A DNA stretch of 64,000 nt from contig SPDT01000007.1 in the NCBI GenBank assembly GCA_008477525.1, forward strand, positions 4,216,001-4,280,000, in the 5' to 3' direction. The position numbers and the translations under genes are program-made. This document shows positions 34,834 through 48,516 of the stretch, one piece after another. The stretch comes from Hypomyces perniciosus (Eukaryota > Ascomycota > Sordariomycetes > Hypocreales > Hypocreaceae). The notes under the pieces are model-generated. The model did no database searches, was not told the DNA's origin, and saw nothing but the letters and a program-made list of their open reading frames with translations. How positions within the stretch are numbered: the stretch's first letter is position 1; every line of letters starts with the position of its first letter.

Positions 34834-37800
34834 CTATTGATAATCAGACGCCAAACCACCATCGAAATCCAACGTGTGTGGGACGACCCAACCGGCGCTC
34901 ATCCTGATTGAGCCTCGTTTGCCTCACGTTATCGTCACGAGTTCCTCTGGATGCAGCGACCCGTTTACAGAGACGTCCTGATAATTAATAATGGACGCTC
35001 ACACTTCCTGAAGCCGTCGTGCATAACGCATAGTGCATCATATTGCATATGTGCTAGTGCATGCAAACTACTGCACAGATGCCAAACCGGCAGAGTGTAC
35101 ATGTGCCTTGTGGACAAGTACCGAGATGGCTCTCGGCTGCACAAAGGTGGCTCCTCTCCTCGTATCGCGTGTCCTTGATGGAGCCGTGTCGAAGAATTTC
35201 ATACGAGGACCACGATGATGATGATGTGGCGATACCAGCACACCATCATCGCCACTGCACTGACATATCTTTTCCATCCCATCCCACACACACTCTCCCG
35301 AAGCTGGCAACTCATTCTATGATAACGACTAGTTTGGAGCTTAGTTGCATCACCACGTTGTTGACAGTGTCCATGTGATGCGTGCTCTAGCGCACAGAGA
35401 TGGTGGGAAGGTTTTTCGTGGTTTATTATACCTAGCATCAACAGTAATACTAGATAGGACATACACACATCCAGCGAGAAAACCCCCCCCTTTTTTTCCC
35501 TGTTTAATTTAATACATGCCTTTGCATAAAAATCTCTGCCCTGGTGCTTGTTCGTATGTAGGTTTAATTAATCAACCTGTTCCCGTTGCACACACTATTG
35601 CCGCTCACTCACACTGCAGGCAAGACATGTCTGGGGGGTATGTAAAGGAGATGCATATGAGCAGCGATGCTCTGCTCCAAAAGGTGTCTGTACCTGGCAG
35701 TAGCAACGGAAACAAACCATGCATATATTTTCTCGACTCCTATGACTGTCTTATGATGAATTTGTGAATACGGGTTTTTTGATAAGAGTACGATACTCCG
35801 TCGCCCGCCAGTATCTCCGATGAATAAAAATTTACTGAGCTTAATGAAGCATAGCATAGCCCCATTCATTTAGCAACACTGCTAAATTCGGAGCAAACAA
35901 CCCCTCCCAGGCTGCCCCTCATCCATGTAACTTTGCCAAATGAGAGCCGCTCGATAATAATAGGTTGTGATTTTCCATGAATTCACCGATTGAAACATGA
36001 CACAGAAATTACTCCGCACAGGGTACAAAGACATGAAAGACGGGTCGTTTTGTGCGTATCAAGTATGTACATGGAGGCATCATGTGTTCACAGACAGTCA
36101 TGCACATCTCAGCCCTTTTTGCCAAGGGACCAAAACGAGGCTTTCGAGCAACCCTCACAACCTCACAGCAAATGTTGCCGCGACATTTCCGAGCACGGGG
36201 CACTCCGTAGGCTGCGGTGATGGCCTACTCGTAACTAATACCTAATACATAACTGAGGAGCCGTGGTCCCTTGTTTAAGATCGTCGTCGACTGGCTGGAG
36301 TGTCTCTCGTCTCCCCCCTTTGTGGAGTTAAGACAGAAATGAGAAATGTACATATTTCTCATGGCGGCCACGACTCTCCTTCTCCCCCTTGGCATATTTT
36401 GTCTCCCACGCAGGCACACGATTGATCCAACAGCATAGAATGTCTTTCATATGATGAACAAGCAGACCCTGCTTGGCGCAATGGTCCATGAAGCAAAGCC
36501 AAGTCTCAGCCGAAGTTACTCCTGTGAACAAAATTGGCATCAAATTTTCCAAATTAACAAGGCTCCTTACGAACGAACGGACGCCCTTGACTTGACTCAT
36601 TTTACCTATTAACGCCATCGTGATGGGTGGAATAGTGCCCCTCCCCCTTGTAAGGCACACTGACGAATAGGGAGCCCTGCCAGGACATGCTGGCTTGTGT
36701 TTTTGACCCGTTCCTCCACCCCCCTTTCAAACCAAGTCGACATCTGGCAGTGTTGTTGTTGGCATCACAACGGTTTTTCTCCCCCGAAAAGGGGGAACCC
36801 GTTGGCCATCAAACTCCATTGTTTTATTAAATATGGCTTTCCCTTTTCACAGTGCCGATAAATCAACCCATTTGCCCCCCAAGGAGCCCCCCAAGGAGCG
36901 AGCCATGCAACCATGGTATGTACTGAAGGATGCCTGCGACTCCACCCCCTTGGGCGTTATGTCTACCGCCATCATAACATTCAAATGACACCCTCTTGAC
37001 GCCATTTCAGGACCGAATCGTGATCGTCAGCCAAATCGCCCCGCCTCACCGTGCTAAGAAGTGGAGCCTGTTGCGCTTTGGATGACTTTCTTCCGACATG
37101 TCTGCTTACCAGACCAGGGCAGGGGCTGTTGCTATTTTCATGATTCCCAAAGTTGCTCGGCATGTCGAAGTATGTTTGTAATAGTAGCAGCACTGTATAG
37201 TACCTGTAGAAAACACATGTCGTATGATTCGTTTTTGATCCATCCACAAGAGTGCGTGAGAACCAATCACGGGCTTGATACAGGCCACACATCGAAACTC
37301 TTCTACTGCTAGAGCTAGAGGCCGTCATCTTTCTGACACCCAAGACCGCCATAAGCTCGGCAATATCGGGCAAAGAGAGTCAAACCCGATGTCGCCGTCG
37401 TTGGATTGGTGGTCAGGATTGGTGCGGCTGGGTGGTGTGACTATTCTCATTTTTTGTAAGGTATGCATGAAGGAGTAACATGACAATGGCAAAAGTGGAC
37501 TTTGTAGAGGTGATTCCCTTCCCCTCTCTGGAATCATCCTGGCGCTTTGCGGGCAGCATTCCTACGAGTACTACTCGTATATGCCCAGTGGCAAGTCAGC
37601 TGTTGCTTTCGTGATTCGGGGCCTCGATGTCATGCTTCAGAGCAAATATCAGAGAACTCAATGTACCTTAACGCGTAACATACGTCCTAATTGGGCGATG
37701 TGACGGTATTCCAGGCTTGCGTTATTGAGGCGCAATATTGGAAACAGCCTTCACGCCATGCTACTAATAGCAGTAGAATTCTCCCTGTGCTTGACTTTGC

Positions 37801-39523
37801 CCTCTTATGGTTTGGCCTGACTATTGCTTGGCTGAGAGCTGGGAAAACAACATCCTATCGATCAGGTCGAGTCTCTTCAATTCGCAGCCACGTCGTGAGC
37901 ATGTGGTCACACTCCGCCGCATGTAAGCGCCGTTCTCACCCACATTTGGGCATCTCTATCAGGTATTCTTAAGACAAGACAAGCCGAGACAGGACAAGAG
38001 AAAGCATGCCAGCAACCCACTCGGCTCCGCTCTTGGGCAACAAAATCCAGGGTTTTGACGCGAGAGACCCTGAATGAGTTTAGGTTAGGTGATCAGTCTC
38101 TTGTCGGAGACTGCCGACCAATCCCCACTCTCCGACCTCTTAGATGAGATATCTTATGGCGGCAAGCTGGGACCTGTAACCTTATAGCAAGCTCAACACA
38201 GCACCCGAAAGCTTCCTCGTCAAGCGTATAATTGAACCGATTCCTTGACGACGTAGGTCTCTTTAACTGGCAGGCGTTTTAAACACGCCCTGCTGGCGTC
38301 CCAATTTCTTTGCAGACGATATTGAGAACATTTGAGCATGTTCGTAAGAAACCCAAGTTCCGAGGTGCCTAGGGAACAACTGGGACCTGGGTATCATTTC
38401 TCAATATGTAAGTCGATATTTGAAGTATCTGCTGGTATTTTCGGTAAATCCTTTATTGTATTTTCTATGAGTTCCCACCGTCATTGATCGGTAGACCTAT
38501 GAAACGCTTAAGCTGATTTGTTCCAAGCTGAAGGACAACACCTCGAGGTGCGATCAATCCAACAAGCAAGCCTCTATGCAAGAAGGCTGGTTTCCTAAGC
38601 TGTTGTGTATGTCAAATTCCTACGAGTTTCCCCGTCGTGCTTCTATTGCATACGCGAGGCATACAACCTTACCCATCTACTGACTGCTCTCTTCGTATCA
38701 CGGCGGCTTTTCGTCGTCATGTAACTTACCTTCACATAACGGAACATACGAACACTAAACGTTGCGGATGTTTCGACACAGCCCTAGTATGACCCCTGCG
38801 CTTGAGATTTTCACGGATATCTAGTCCCACAGAGCTGTGAGAGGACAATACTGATCTTATTCGGATGAAGCACCCGAAAGGTTAACTGGGTAATCGTCAA
38901 CGCTGTTGCCAGCCTCGGTGATACTGCGCAAAACTCTCGTCAGAGTAATCCGATATCTAGCCAATTGGAAGGAGATTGAAGGATCATTCGGGAGGGATCA
39001 AACTGGCTCCCATGCTTATGGCGAGTAGCTCGTTAGCTGTCAACTTGGGCCGTGATCGAAAACGACGAGATTGGTTTGTAAGACCTAACCATGTAGGTGG
39101 GCATCAACAGACCCGGGCAGTTCCTTCTTACGGAAATGATCCTGAGGGCAAGGCAAACAACTTGGAAGAAGGAATCAAGACTACCAAATCCTCCCTGGCC
39201 AATATGATGACCTTGATATGCCACTTGTCATATCACAAAGCGAGGTTCAGAGAGCCTCATGTGTCCCTAATTGCTCCCGTTCCAGCAAAACAAACTTATG
39301 GTCGCCATTTCATTTGGAGGGACCAACCCGTGGTAGGATGGTAATATTAATATCATTATCTCTATCTCCTCGTATTATCGGCCATGAGCTAAGGGACGTA
39401 TCCCCTGTCCCCGATGCTAGGTCCGTGACTCTAATATTCCAATGTAATCCGTTTGACCCTCGTACAAAAGTATGAATAACAACGAACGCTCGCAAAACAA
39501 CATTGTTGATTTTTCTTCACTAT

Positions 39524-41087
39524 TTATTCCAGATCCAGCACAGCTGGCCCAGTGATGGTCTTGCCCTTGAGCTTTTCCAAACCCTCACCACCCTGTAGGA
39601 AGTCAGTATATGAATCAAAAGGACAAGCGGGGAAGGGTTAAGAAACTTACGTAGCTGATTAGAGGAGAGATTTCAATGCCAGCATCTGACTCAACAGTGG
39701 CGCCAGCCGCCTGAGCCCATCGGAGACCCTGCTCCATGATGGCTTGCTTGCTCGTCTCCGGGTCATCCTGGCCTGTACCGCTGGCGTTCTTCAGGGGAGA
39801 GAACTCATCATTGCGGAGGACCTCCATGCAGGCAAACTTCTCGAGGGGCAGCAAGGGGAAGCAGTCGAAGACAAACTGCTCCAGCTTGATGCCGTTAGGC
39901 TTGGCAGGCTTGATCAGCTCACCCGTGGTAAGATCTGTGGCGGGGATCTTCTTGCGGGCGACGTGGTGTGGGAGCTCGTTTGCCCACTCAGGGATGCTCT
40001 CAAGGAAGCGGAAGGAGTAGTAGTGGTTGACAATATTGGCGGCGCGGAACTTCAGGAGCTCGGAGTTATGTGCGTCGCGGGCTTCGGCAGTCTCCTGATC
40101 AATCTCAGAGTACTCGACAACGTCGGGCTTTCCGTTTTTGGACAGGATCAGACCAACGGATTCGGTGGCATCACGCTTACGGACAACCTTGGTGGCAATG
40201 TCGACGTTCAGGGCGGCTGAGAAGCCAATGAAGACAGGATCGGCCACCTTGACAAGGCAGTTGTCGACACAGTAGGCATGGATGTGCTGGATGCCACGCT
40301 TACGCATGTCATCCAGAACGCCAGAGACGATAAGGGCCTGGTAGATACCGCCATTGCCATCAGGGGCAACGGCTACCTTGCCCTTGCTCTCAAGGAGGAT
40401 CTTGCCGTCGTTGGAGATGCAGGGCAAGACACCCTGCTCGAAGATCTTGACATTGGCCTTGTCAAGGCCGAAGAAGTTGTGCTCGGCGAAGAACTTTTCG
40501 GTGGGCTCACGGGTCGGGCCGCTAGTCATGACGTACCAGGGTACGACGACATCCGCACCAGTCTTTTGGGCTGCCAGCTTCTCGATCTTGAGGATACGCT
40601 CAGCCTGGATCTGGAAGAGAGACTTGTGTGAGGGCAAGCCAATATCGAAGCAGCCCTTGGGAGCCGAGCTACCCAGTCTTGTACCCTGGCCGCCAGCCAT
40701 AAGCACGACGGCCACCTGGTTCTTGCCAATGAGGTCCAGACCGGAGGCATACCACTTGTTAATGTCGTTGGCGCTGGAGTCGAGGATGCTGGCCTGAGCG
40801 GACTCGGGCAGAGGCTCGAGCTTGATGGAGCTCTCCTCGGTCTTCGGGGGGTTGGTGGCTCGATCGGCGATCTTGTTGATGTAAGAGGGGTCGAACCCAG
40901 AGAGCTGCTTAAAGAAAACGGCCTTCTCGGCACTGCTCAGGGAGGCATAGAATGTGAAGACATGGTCTTGGCCAGCCTTGGCGTATTTCTCCTTCAGCTG
41001 AGACAAAGCCTCAGATGAGGGCTCGACGGGGATGGGCTTAGCAGAGCCATTGGTGCCCAAGTGAACAATGTTCTTTGTGGCGGCCAT
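39524..41087 (-). CDS. UAP1: UDP-N-acetylglucosamine pyrophosphorylase
   Basis: Two exons, 41087..39651 and 39592..39524 (58-nt intron, GTAAGT...CAG, phase 0), give 501 aa, normal for Uap1/Qri1. The nucleotide-binding signature [17 protein letters not shown], then the substrate-site blocks [35 protein letters not shown] and [15 protein letters not shown], and C-terminal [16 protein letters not shown] all match the family. It makes UDP-GlcNAc from UTP and GlcNAc-1-phosphate in the cytosol, feeding chitin synthesis, N-glycosylation and GPI anchors. The chosen ATG gives MAATKN; an in-frame upstream ATG would add about 50 residues of leader-like composition. The last exon adds [13 protein letters not shown], which completes the C-terminal beta structure. 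Confidence 0.93.
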
Positions 41088-44000
41088 TGTGTGCAGTATG
41101 TGGTCTGTTCTTGGAGGGAGATTTGTTCTATGGAGGCGGCAAACGAATGGATCGTGGGGGGGAAGCTCTGGTTGTGCGGGAGGAAGCAGGACAAGCGAGT
41201 GAAAGGCGAATTCGTAGAGCGGAGGGAGACGAGAAGTGAGAGAGATCAATGGTATTAAGGGGGAAGCACGGAGTACATGGGAGAAGAAGAAACGGAGGTG
41301 AATAAAGGGGAGGGGCGGAGCGAAGATAAATAAATAAATGGGCTCTGTCGGTCAGGAGAGGCAAGCTCTCGGGTCTCTCTGTGCGAGAAGCCACGGCTCT
41401 TGGGCTGACGTCGTGGTGACTTGTGCTACCTCAGGGACGCTCTAGGGGGCTTTTTTAGTGGAGGGGCTCAACAAGCAACAGGCGCTTGGCGAGCACCTTT
41501 TGCAGTGGTGTCAGCAACAGCAGCGAGAGGTACGGAGTACGAAGTACTTCGTACCGTATTACCTACTCGCACTAACCCCTAGAAGAGGCTGAGGCCAAAA
41601 TACCTTACGTAGTGCTGCTATTTTCAGCGTCCAGGGAGGCAGTGTCCCGCCTTGCCGGCGCCTTCTGCAGTGTGGTGGACCCCCAACAGCAGCTAAAAAC
41701 CAGCTCAAGCACGCAAAAAACTTTCCAACAGCTACCCCGTATACGTATCGTCGAGTAATTGGAGGTCATCTCGATTAACTCAGCCGAAGCTGCTAGCCTT
41801 GCCCCGTGGTCCCAGAAAACGACGAGTGACTCTAGAGAGAGGCCTGAGTGACCTGGAAGCATGTCTCTGGTTCTACGAGTACAGAGTCCAGGGCACGTGT
41901 ATGCTGATGACAGGTACGGAGTACGGCTCACACCACTGGCGGTGGTTACTGGTCCCTGCTGCATAACGCGCTGCAGCAGCCATGCATGCATACGCATACG
42001 GAAGACCAGGTATCTTGGGGCCGATCTCCATGCTGGATGGACCCCTTGGATCCTCTTTGAAAATGTCACCAAGGGCCGGATACGAGAACTAGGGCAACGG
42101 GCCTCCCGAGCGGCGCTGTTTGGATTATAGTAGCATTAATCCTCCGTCCTCTGTACTTCGTAGCACGGCTAGATTATTATGCAGTTACTACTTCGTACTC
42201 TCGTTTTCATACGTCACTGCTACCAGTACTTCATGTCCGTAGAACCTGGATGCTGGAAATCCATCGTATCGTTTTATAGGTAGGGTGTTGTGAGGACCCG
42301 CACACCACCAACACGCGCCAACAGAGTTTTGCAGAACCTAGAAGCTATGTACGAAGTCGTACTCGCAAGTGTATCGGGTAACGCGTTTTGGAATTGCTGC
42401 TGTAGCGCGCCTAAAGGATCGGAGGATCGACATCCGCCGCGGAAATCTGAATACTATGAAAAGATCTGTGAAGAAAGTCGGGGAAAAGACGCATCTCTGA
42501 GTTGACCCATCTATCTGCCTAGGCATTCGGCCCCCCTTATATCTTGACTGCCCAAATCCGTGGTAGACGTTCTAATAGCAACCGTAACACTTATCCAAAT
42601 CTTGATATAACTTAACACAAGACTAGACCGAAAGAAGACGTTGGACCATTCTTGCCACAAACCAGAGCACTGGCCTTTGACAATTAAAGAAGTCATGTAG
42701 CATTGGATCTGTTCGATTGCATCCCAAGGAATCGGCTACAACGTCCAAGAAATCCCCCCTTCACGAAGGGGCACCCTCTCATATTCCCTATGCTTCTGTG
42801 ATGCCGTGTATACAGAAGTCGCTAATATATCGAAACGAGACCTTGATATGTATTGAGGGGATATACTGAGCTCGGTCTGCCTTTCCATCCGTTGCTTGTT
42901 CGTATTTCATCGCGATATTATCTTCGAGTGTATTCGCCGCTGCCCGGCAGTGAACCTGTATTCTTTTGCCTTTCTTACGGGACTCTTCGTGTTCAAATCG
43001 ATGCCAAGTCATGGACAATTCGCGGTCTTGATCCTTTGTCTTGGTCTTTGTTCCTACCTGGCTGTGTTAGAATACTTCGACTTCAAAATGTAACGATTTG
43101 ACTAATTTTTGGATCTCCCTGCTCGCGACGTACTATCTTGCGCTTGGAGACAGCTAAACGACCGCGAGAGAAAGATCTAAACGGTAGGTTGGAGATATTT
43201 TGGGAGATCTAGGCCATTTTGTGGTATTTTAGGGTATAATATCGAGTGCTTGATCTTTGTAATAAGGTAGGGAGCTTCCGTCCTTTGTGTGGGTGTGATG
43301 AGTCGGAGGTTGTTAAAGTGAAGGATTGATAACATTGTATTGTTCCGATATTTCGTGTTTATATCTAGCCCCTCGTGAACATTGCTTCTGTGTGGTGATT
43401 GCCTTCAAAAGACACCATACCAGCTCAGAGTTCTGCTTCTCAACTCGGTCTCGTTCGATAACCCCCCTCGTGTTGGGGAGGGAAGGCATACGATACCCAC
43501 GATGAATAGTTTCTCCCTGAGTGCCCGGCGTGAGTTACGAAATCGAGCGGGATCGGGAATGCTTGGGATCGGGCGACAATTATGAGGCTGGATACTTTGG
43601 TACTCGAGTCATCCCAGGCAGGGGTTCGGCTGCTTCGAAGTTCTCAACGTCGATCTTGTGGTTGTGGTTCGTTTCCGCAGAAAGAAACACCAACTGGGAA
43701 GGTCTATCGGAGAGAATCAATGAAAAATGGTCTGAGGATCGGGAATCTTCGTCGGGTATGGGGGGCTAAATTCACTGGGAAATCGAGAAGGGCAGAAGGG
43801 CATTGCGAACAACAACATTGCGGCACTCCTTTGATGTTACTCTCATCACTACACAACAAAGAATCACAAGGCTACAAAAGCTATAAAGAAGTATATATGT
43901 TTCACGAAAGATAAAAGTGCTAGGCCATCCCTGTTGTCTCGGTACTCTTCGTTTCCTGGTCTACTTGTGTGTACTTGTATTCACCATGGCATGCTTATGT

Positions 44001-45465
44001 AGTATGTTTGCTGTGTTTGGGGACATGGAATATAGGAAACGATGATCATGCTTCGGGGATAGAATACGCCGTGGATACTTCTATACAATATACCAAAGAA
44101 ACGCGAGAATCCTATGGCAGCCGGAGACGCGTGCCACGGGACTAGCACTCGGTTTGCGTTCTCCTGGAAACGCGATTAAGAGCCTGAGGCTTTGATGGTG
44201 GTCGTCATGGAAATACACACAGTCACATGCAGGCAGGTTTTCCCAATAAAAAACGTCTTAGGTCGGACGAAAATCCTCCACACCCTCACTCCCTTTTCCT
44301 TCTTTTCACACACACACCACCACCACCACTTCCTTCTTCGACATCGCTTGAGAATCTCTCTCTTGCATGGGATTCGGAACTCAGTATCTCTGCTAGATAT
44401 TCTAGCTTTCTTCTGTTTTGGAATTCGGTCGATATCCTCGAGTAAGTTCACTTGGCACACTTCTGTCCTCCCACTCCAGCGACCATGTTTCTCGATCCCC
44501 GACCTCTCCTTCACGCCGCGAAAGAAAAATAAACACATGCCTGTTCCTCGAGATTTCATTTCTTGTGTCTTTCCCCCTGTTTCTCCCCCGTCATCTCTAT
44601 AGGCATCTTGAAGACCTTGCTTCGTCGCAGGCTGCTTGGCGGGTCAACAGACTCGCCCCTTTTCTTTCTTTGCTGAAGTCACCGATGATGAGAACACACG
44701 ATTACTTCTCAAAAGGAATAATAATCCCAAGAATTCTCGTTGGACTTCATCTTTCACTGGTGCTGTTGGAGAATCACAGCACGCAACCTCGCGGATTCGG
44801 AGCAACTCGAACTTCGCTCATGACACACACACACACACACACACACTCCTGATTTTGAAGTACCACCACACTGCCTCTCACCGCTACCTACCATTACCCT
44901 TTTTAAGCTTCAATGATATTGAGACGATGCAAATGCTAAAATATCTGACCCTGACCAGGAGTCTGATTTGCATCCGTTGCTTCTAACTCAACTCACTCGG
45001 CTTTCGGCAACTCTAAGCGTGTGGCATCTCAATTTCCCAACCTTAACCAGAACTCAGAGTCTGATTGCAAAGCAGCGTCAAGTAAGTTTCTTTCCTATTT
45101 CTCTACCTACTTAATCAAGCACTAGATACCTCCTATTTGTCTTTCGTACTACACTGTAATATTCGCCTTGGGTGCACTTACCTCTCTCACTCTTTCCGTT
45201 TCCCTCAATGCGTCACACCTGAGTCACTCCACTCACCTCTCACCTACACATTTGGTTACACCTTGGATGTTCAAGTCAGCGGACTGAGCCATCTGGTGCC
45301 TAACCTTTCTCTATCTTGTTAGGCATCTATTCTCCCTTTCTCCCCTCCTCCTCTCTCCTGACACACGTTTTCTCTGATCTTTCTCCCTTGAAAAAGAGCC
45401 GTCTTGCCCTTCTCTCCCATTCAACTTCACCTTTCACAACTCATAACCCTCGTGGATTGTTCAAC
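41088..45465. other. 4.4-kb gene-poor region
   Basis: The left end is the UAP1 promoter. The middle carries TACGGAGTA motifs (41531-41556 and near 41915) and small ORFs without domains. From about 44.2 kb the plus strand is pyrimidine-rich with good splice donors (GTAAGT near 44441 and 45081) and acceptor-like sites (near 44602), compatible with a long, spliced 5' leader of the gene at 45466. No independent gene is supported. Confidence 0.4.
44823..44846. repeat. AC dinucleotide microsatellite
   Basis: Twelve perfect AC units in the pyrimidine-rich presumed leader of the gene at 45466. Confidence 0.95.
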
Positions 45466-48060
45466 ATGTCGAAAGGTCACAAGGGAAGGCGAAAGCCCAA
45501 GGCTAATAATACTTCAGCCAACTCTGCAGAGCGAAACGAAACGCTCGTCAAACCTGTTGCAACAGCACCAAGCGCTGCCACTCAAGGTCCAAATCGTAAG
45601 GGCAAGAAGCCCTCGAGGGCTCCCAACAAGTGGAATCGGACAGAAGCACAGAAAGTGCCGATCGACGCCAAAAAGATGGCTTCGCTGCCAGGTAAGTGTT
45701 GAGCCATTGCCACAAAGCAAAACAATTAGCTAAGTGTGGAATCAGGAATCGAGAGATATGGCATGCTGGAGTCGCGAGCGCGCCTCTTGCGTTGTGGCTT
45801 TGATCCACATGTCACAGACTTGACTCCGGAGCAATATGAGGACCATTGGCTTATGTGGACTCTCGCGGAGGCTAGACGACCGACTCGCAAACAATTCCTT
45901 GGTGAAGCCGAAAACCTGAAGAGGGCCTCCCGAGTAAGTCAACAGCCCATCATACAGACTGTTCAAATGCTCATAAATCTAACACATTCAGGCCCCTTGG
46001 GTCTCGTGGGACTGGGACACAGTTGCGAGAGAGAATAAAGATGACAATGCGGACGATGGCCCTGCCACAGGTGTTCTTGGTCTGGGAGGTTTCCTCCAGC
46101 ACCCACATGCGGGACCGCAAATGATGGAGATACTGTTCAAGGATGGCCGCAAAACGGCCTTGAAACTCGCTCGGACATCCCACAGCATGTGGGAGACCGT
46201 CGCATCGAACGTGGTCAGTAACTTCGACATCCACCCCAACGTGCCAGTCTAAGCTAATACCTGAAACAGAACATCTGGAACTTTACAACTGAGACCATGG
46301 CAAGCAATGGATATTCGCGAGTGTTCGTTGTGACGAATCCAAATTACACTGTCGGAGAGGTTCTGCGAGCGCGGATGGACCATCCATATGGTATTGATGA
46401 CGGCCCGCAACACCCTGACGCTTGGAAACTCAAAGCCCTCGACCTTGAAGAGGAAATCTTCACAATGACGCAGCGCGTCTATTCCATTTACGAGAAGATG
46501 AATCAGCCAGCTGAATCAGCTGTTGCTACCGAACGCTTTGTGGCAGTGGAAAGCTCCCTTGATGAAGAGACTATCAAGGCCATTGGATCCTTGAAACCGA
46601 GAAGCATGGACAAAATGTGGAAGGCGAACCAGTTTGTTGGTATGCCTCACGGCCAATTGTTCTCGCCACCATTGCGGTTTGTGGCGACACGCCTCAAACA
46701 AATGCGTAAGTGCTTTCGGTTCTAGATTGTCTTGTATACACGACGTTCTAACATCATTTCGGCAGTGACTACGATCTCGGCCCAACGTCAGGCTATCAGC
46801 GTGTTGCATTTCCACAACACGCCACTGCTGGATCGCCGAATACTCGCCGTTATTCTCAGAGCTTGCCCCAATGTTGTGATGGTTGGAGTTTACAGTTGCC
46901 CTCTCATTCATTTTGGAGACGTCATCTGCCTCCTGGATCTCATTCATGAGATCAACATTGCTCGCCGTGAGGAAAAGAAGCCCGAAATCACGGCCTTTGA
47001 TTTCTTCCCGCACTATAACGAGGGCATGCCATACGAGCATCCACGTGCTGGAGTGTACGGACTCACCTGGGGCCCCAGGGGACAAGACGCCGTCCAGCGT
47101 GGGTTCTTTGCCATCCTTTTGAAGGCCTTCATGAAGGCAAAGGGGATGGGTTTGGAGCTGCTTTTCGACAAAGGGAAGGCCTTCATGGACTATCTACACA
47201 AGGTCCCATTTTTCCCTCTCAGCGTCCCGACCTTTCTAGACGCAATGTATCGCTATTTGAACATTGACGACCAGACTCCAAATGGCGATAATGAGAAACG
47301 GATGGCGATTTACGACCTTCTCAAGCCAGTGAGACTTGGCCTTGACTACAACATGGACCGTGACTGGCCTTCTTGGTACATCAACACGATGGGGAAGCAC
47401 CTCATCTTTTGCTCATGCTGCGGATATGAGATGTTCCAAGACTTTTTCACCGCTGCCGGTCGTGATATGAGGCCGCACACTCGGATCTGTGCTGGATGCA
47501 CCTTTCAAGTCTGGCTCGACGAGGAGACCGACCACCTCAAGCTCCGGAAGCGAAAAGTATTGACCGAGCTTTGCCCCAACTGGGACCGAAAGGCGTTTAA
47601 TCTCGACGCACCGATTATTGAGAAGGGAAAGGGGCTTATCAACCTGCACATCACTGAAAGCGTTCGACCTTCCCCTCCGACCCCATATGTCGATGAAGAT
47701 GGAACCATCCGTATGCATCGCTTCCTGGAACCCCTTGTCAGGGACAACAAGCTCACGGAAGATTCTTTGCAAATGCTTCCAACCCTCTCCGAGCTCACTG
47801 AAGGAGACAATCTCAATCGGCTGTGGGGCCTCACGAATAAGGAATGCAACAGGGTTGATGCTTACAGCCGAATTATGCGACAGGTGAAGATCGATGTGGG
47901 AGATCGCCGGCGACCCAAGCCTGACCCTACTAAAGTCAATGGCGAGATGGTTGACCATGTGGACGAGGTGCAACCGCAACGATCCCTTGGCACTTGGACC
48001 TTCACCAGCAAACAGGCTGCCGAACTCTTCTTGACCGGGATTCGGCCTAAAGGCTGGTAG
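45466..48060 (+). CDS. Unrecognised 788-aa protein with paired CxxC motifs
   Basis: Five exons, 45466..45691, 45746..45933, 45992..46213, 46270..46705 and 46766..48060, join in phase to 788 aa; the introns are 54-60 nt with GTAAGT or GTCAGT donors. The first ~70 residues are Lys/Asn/Ser-rich (KGHKGRRKPK), possibly nucleic-acid or nuclear-targeting. An LRR-like or F-box-effector-like middle follows (VLHFHNTPLLDRRILAVILRACPNVVMVGVYSCPLIHF). A C573-x2-C576 ... C599-x2-C602 pair in CSCCGYEM and RICAGCTF suggests a zinc ribbon. I do not recognise the family. The leucine-rich stretch about counted 'heights' resembles fungal leucine-rich-repeat proteins, and the rest is globular. It could be a lineage-restricted fungal protein. 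An in-frame upstream ATG exists at 45316, but the sequence there is leader-like. Confidence 0.8.
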
Positions 48061-48516
48061 AACGCCTATCCATCCCCCTTTGCTGGCAGCATTGGTGCTA
48101 GCGACCAGTTTGCGTCTAACTGGCGAAGAAGGGGGCAAGAATCGGACGAGGCTGAATGCTTTGATGTCAAGGAATGTGAGGGTGTGGTAATGGTAGCTGA
48201 TCATTGAGGGCGAACAATCAGGCTGTTTTAATTGCCAAAGACACAAGGGGTGTGTCTTTTATGCATGTACGAGTATTTGGGTAAACGGTCTAGGGTCTAC
48301 GGTACAGGAAATGAATCTCAAAATCAAAGCTTGTCTGTGGTGATTGTGATTGTGGTTGTGATAGTATTAGTTGATGTTCTGAAGTTCAGCCAGACTCAGG
48401 CAGGGGTCGGAACACGTGACTCGGCGCTGGGTTGGTGAAGTCTGGTCGCAAACTCGGCCGATATTCCGGCGTCTTTGGACCCTTTAAGCTGGCATTGAGA
48501 ACCACAACATCCAGTC
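48061..48516. other. Spacer between orphan gene and bL36m
   Basis: 3' flank of the 788-aa gene and a short promoter for bL36m. A minus-strand ORF here (48396-48734) overlaps the bL36m exon and is a shadow. A GTGATTGTGATTGTGGTTGTGATAG-like simple repeat region lies near 48340-48362. Confidence 0.4.

Larger units (their letters stand above)
32812..39523. other. 6.7-kb gene desert
   Basis: No spliced or unspliced gene could be built on either strand. The left end is the promoter of the highly codon-biased PH gene. It holds a minisatellite (33127-33207), two dense blocks of TACGGAGTA motifs (33551-33574, 33661-33713), TAG/GTA-rich DNA at about 34200-34245, a CTA microsatellite (34811-34833) and AT-rich DNA to 39.5 kb. 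ORFs such as 33729-34139 (136 aa) and 38976-39344 (122 aa) lack recognisable domains. A near-perfect hairpin (GCAGGCGT ... ACGCCCTGC) lies at about 38270-38294. Confidence 0.4.

Noticed and set aside
38270..38294. Hairpin as a transposon end
   Set aside because: Only one near-perfect 8-bp stem; no matching inverted repeat, target-site duplication or transposase nearby.
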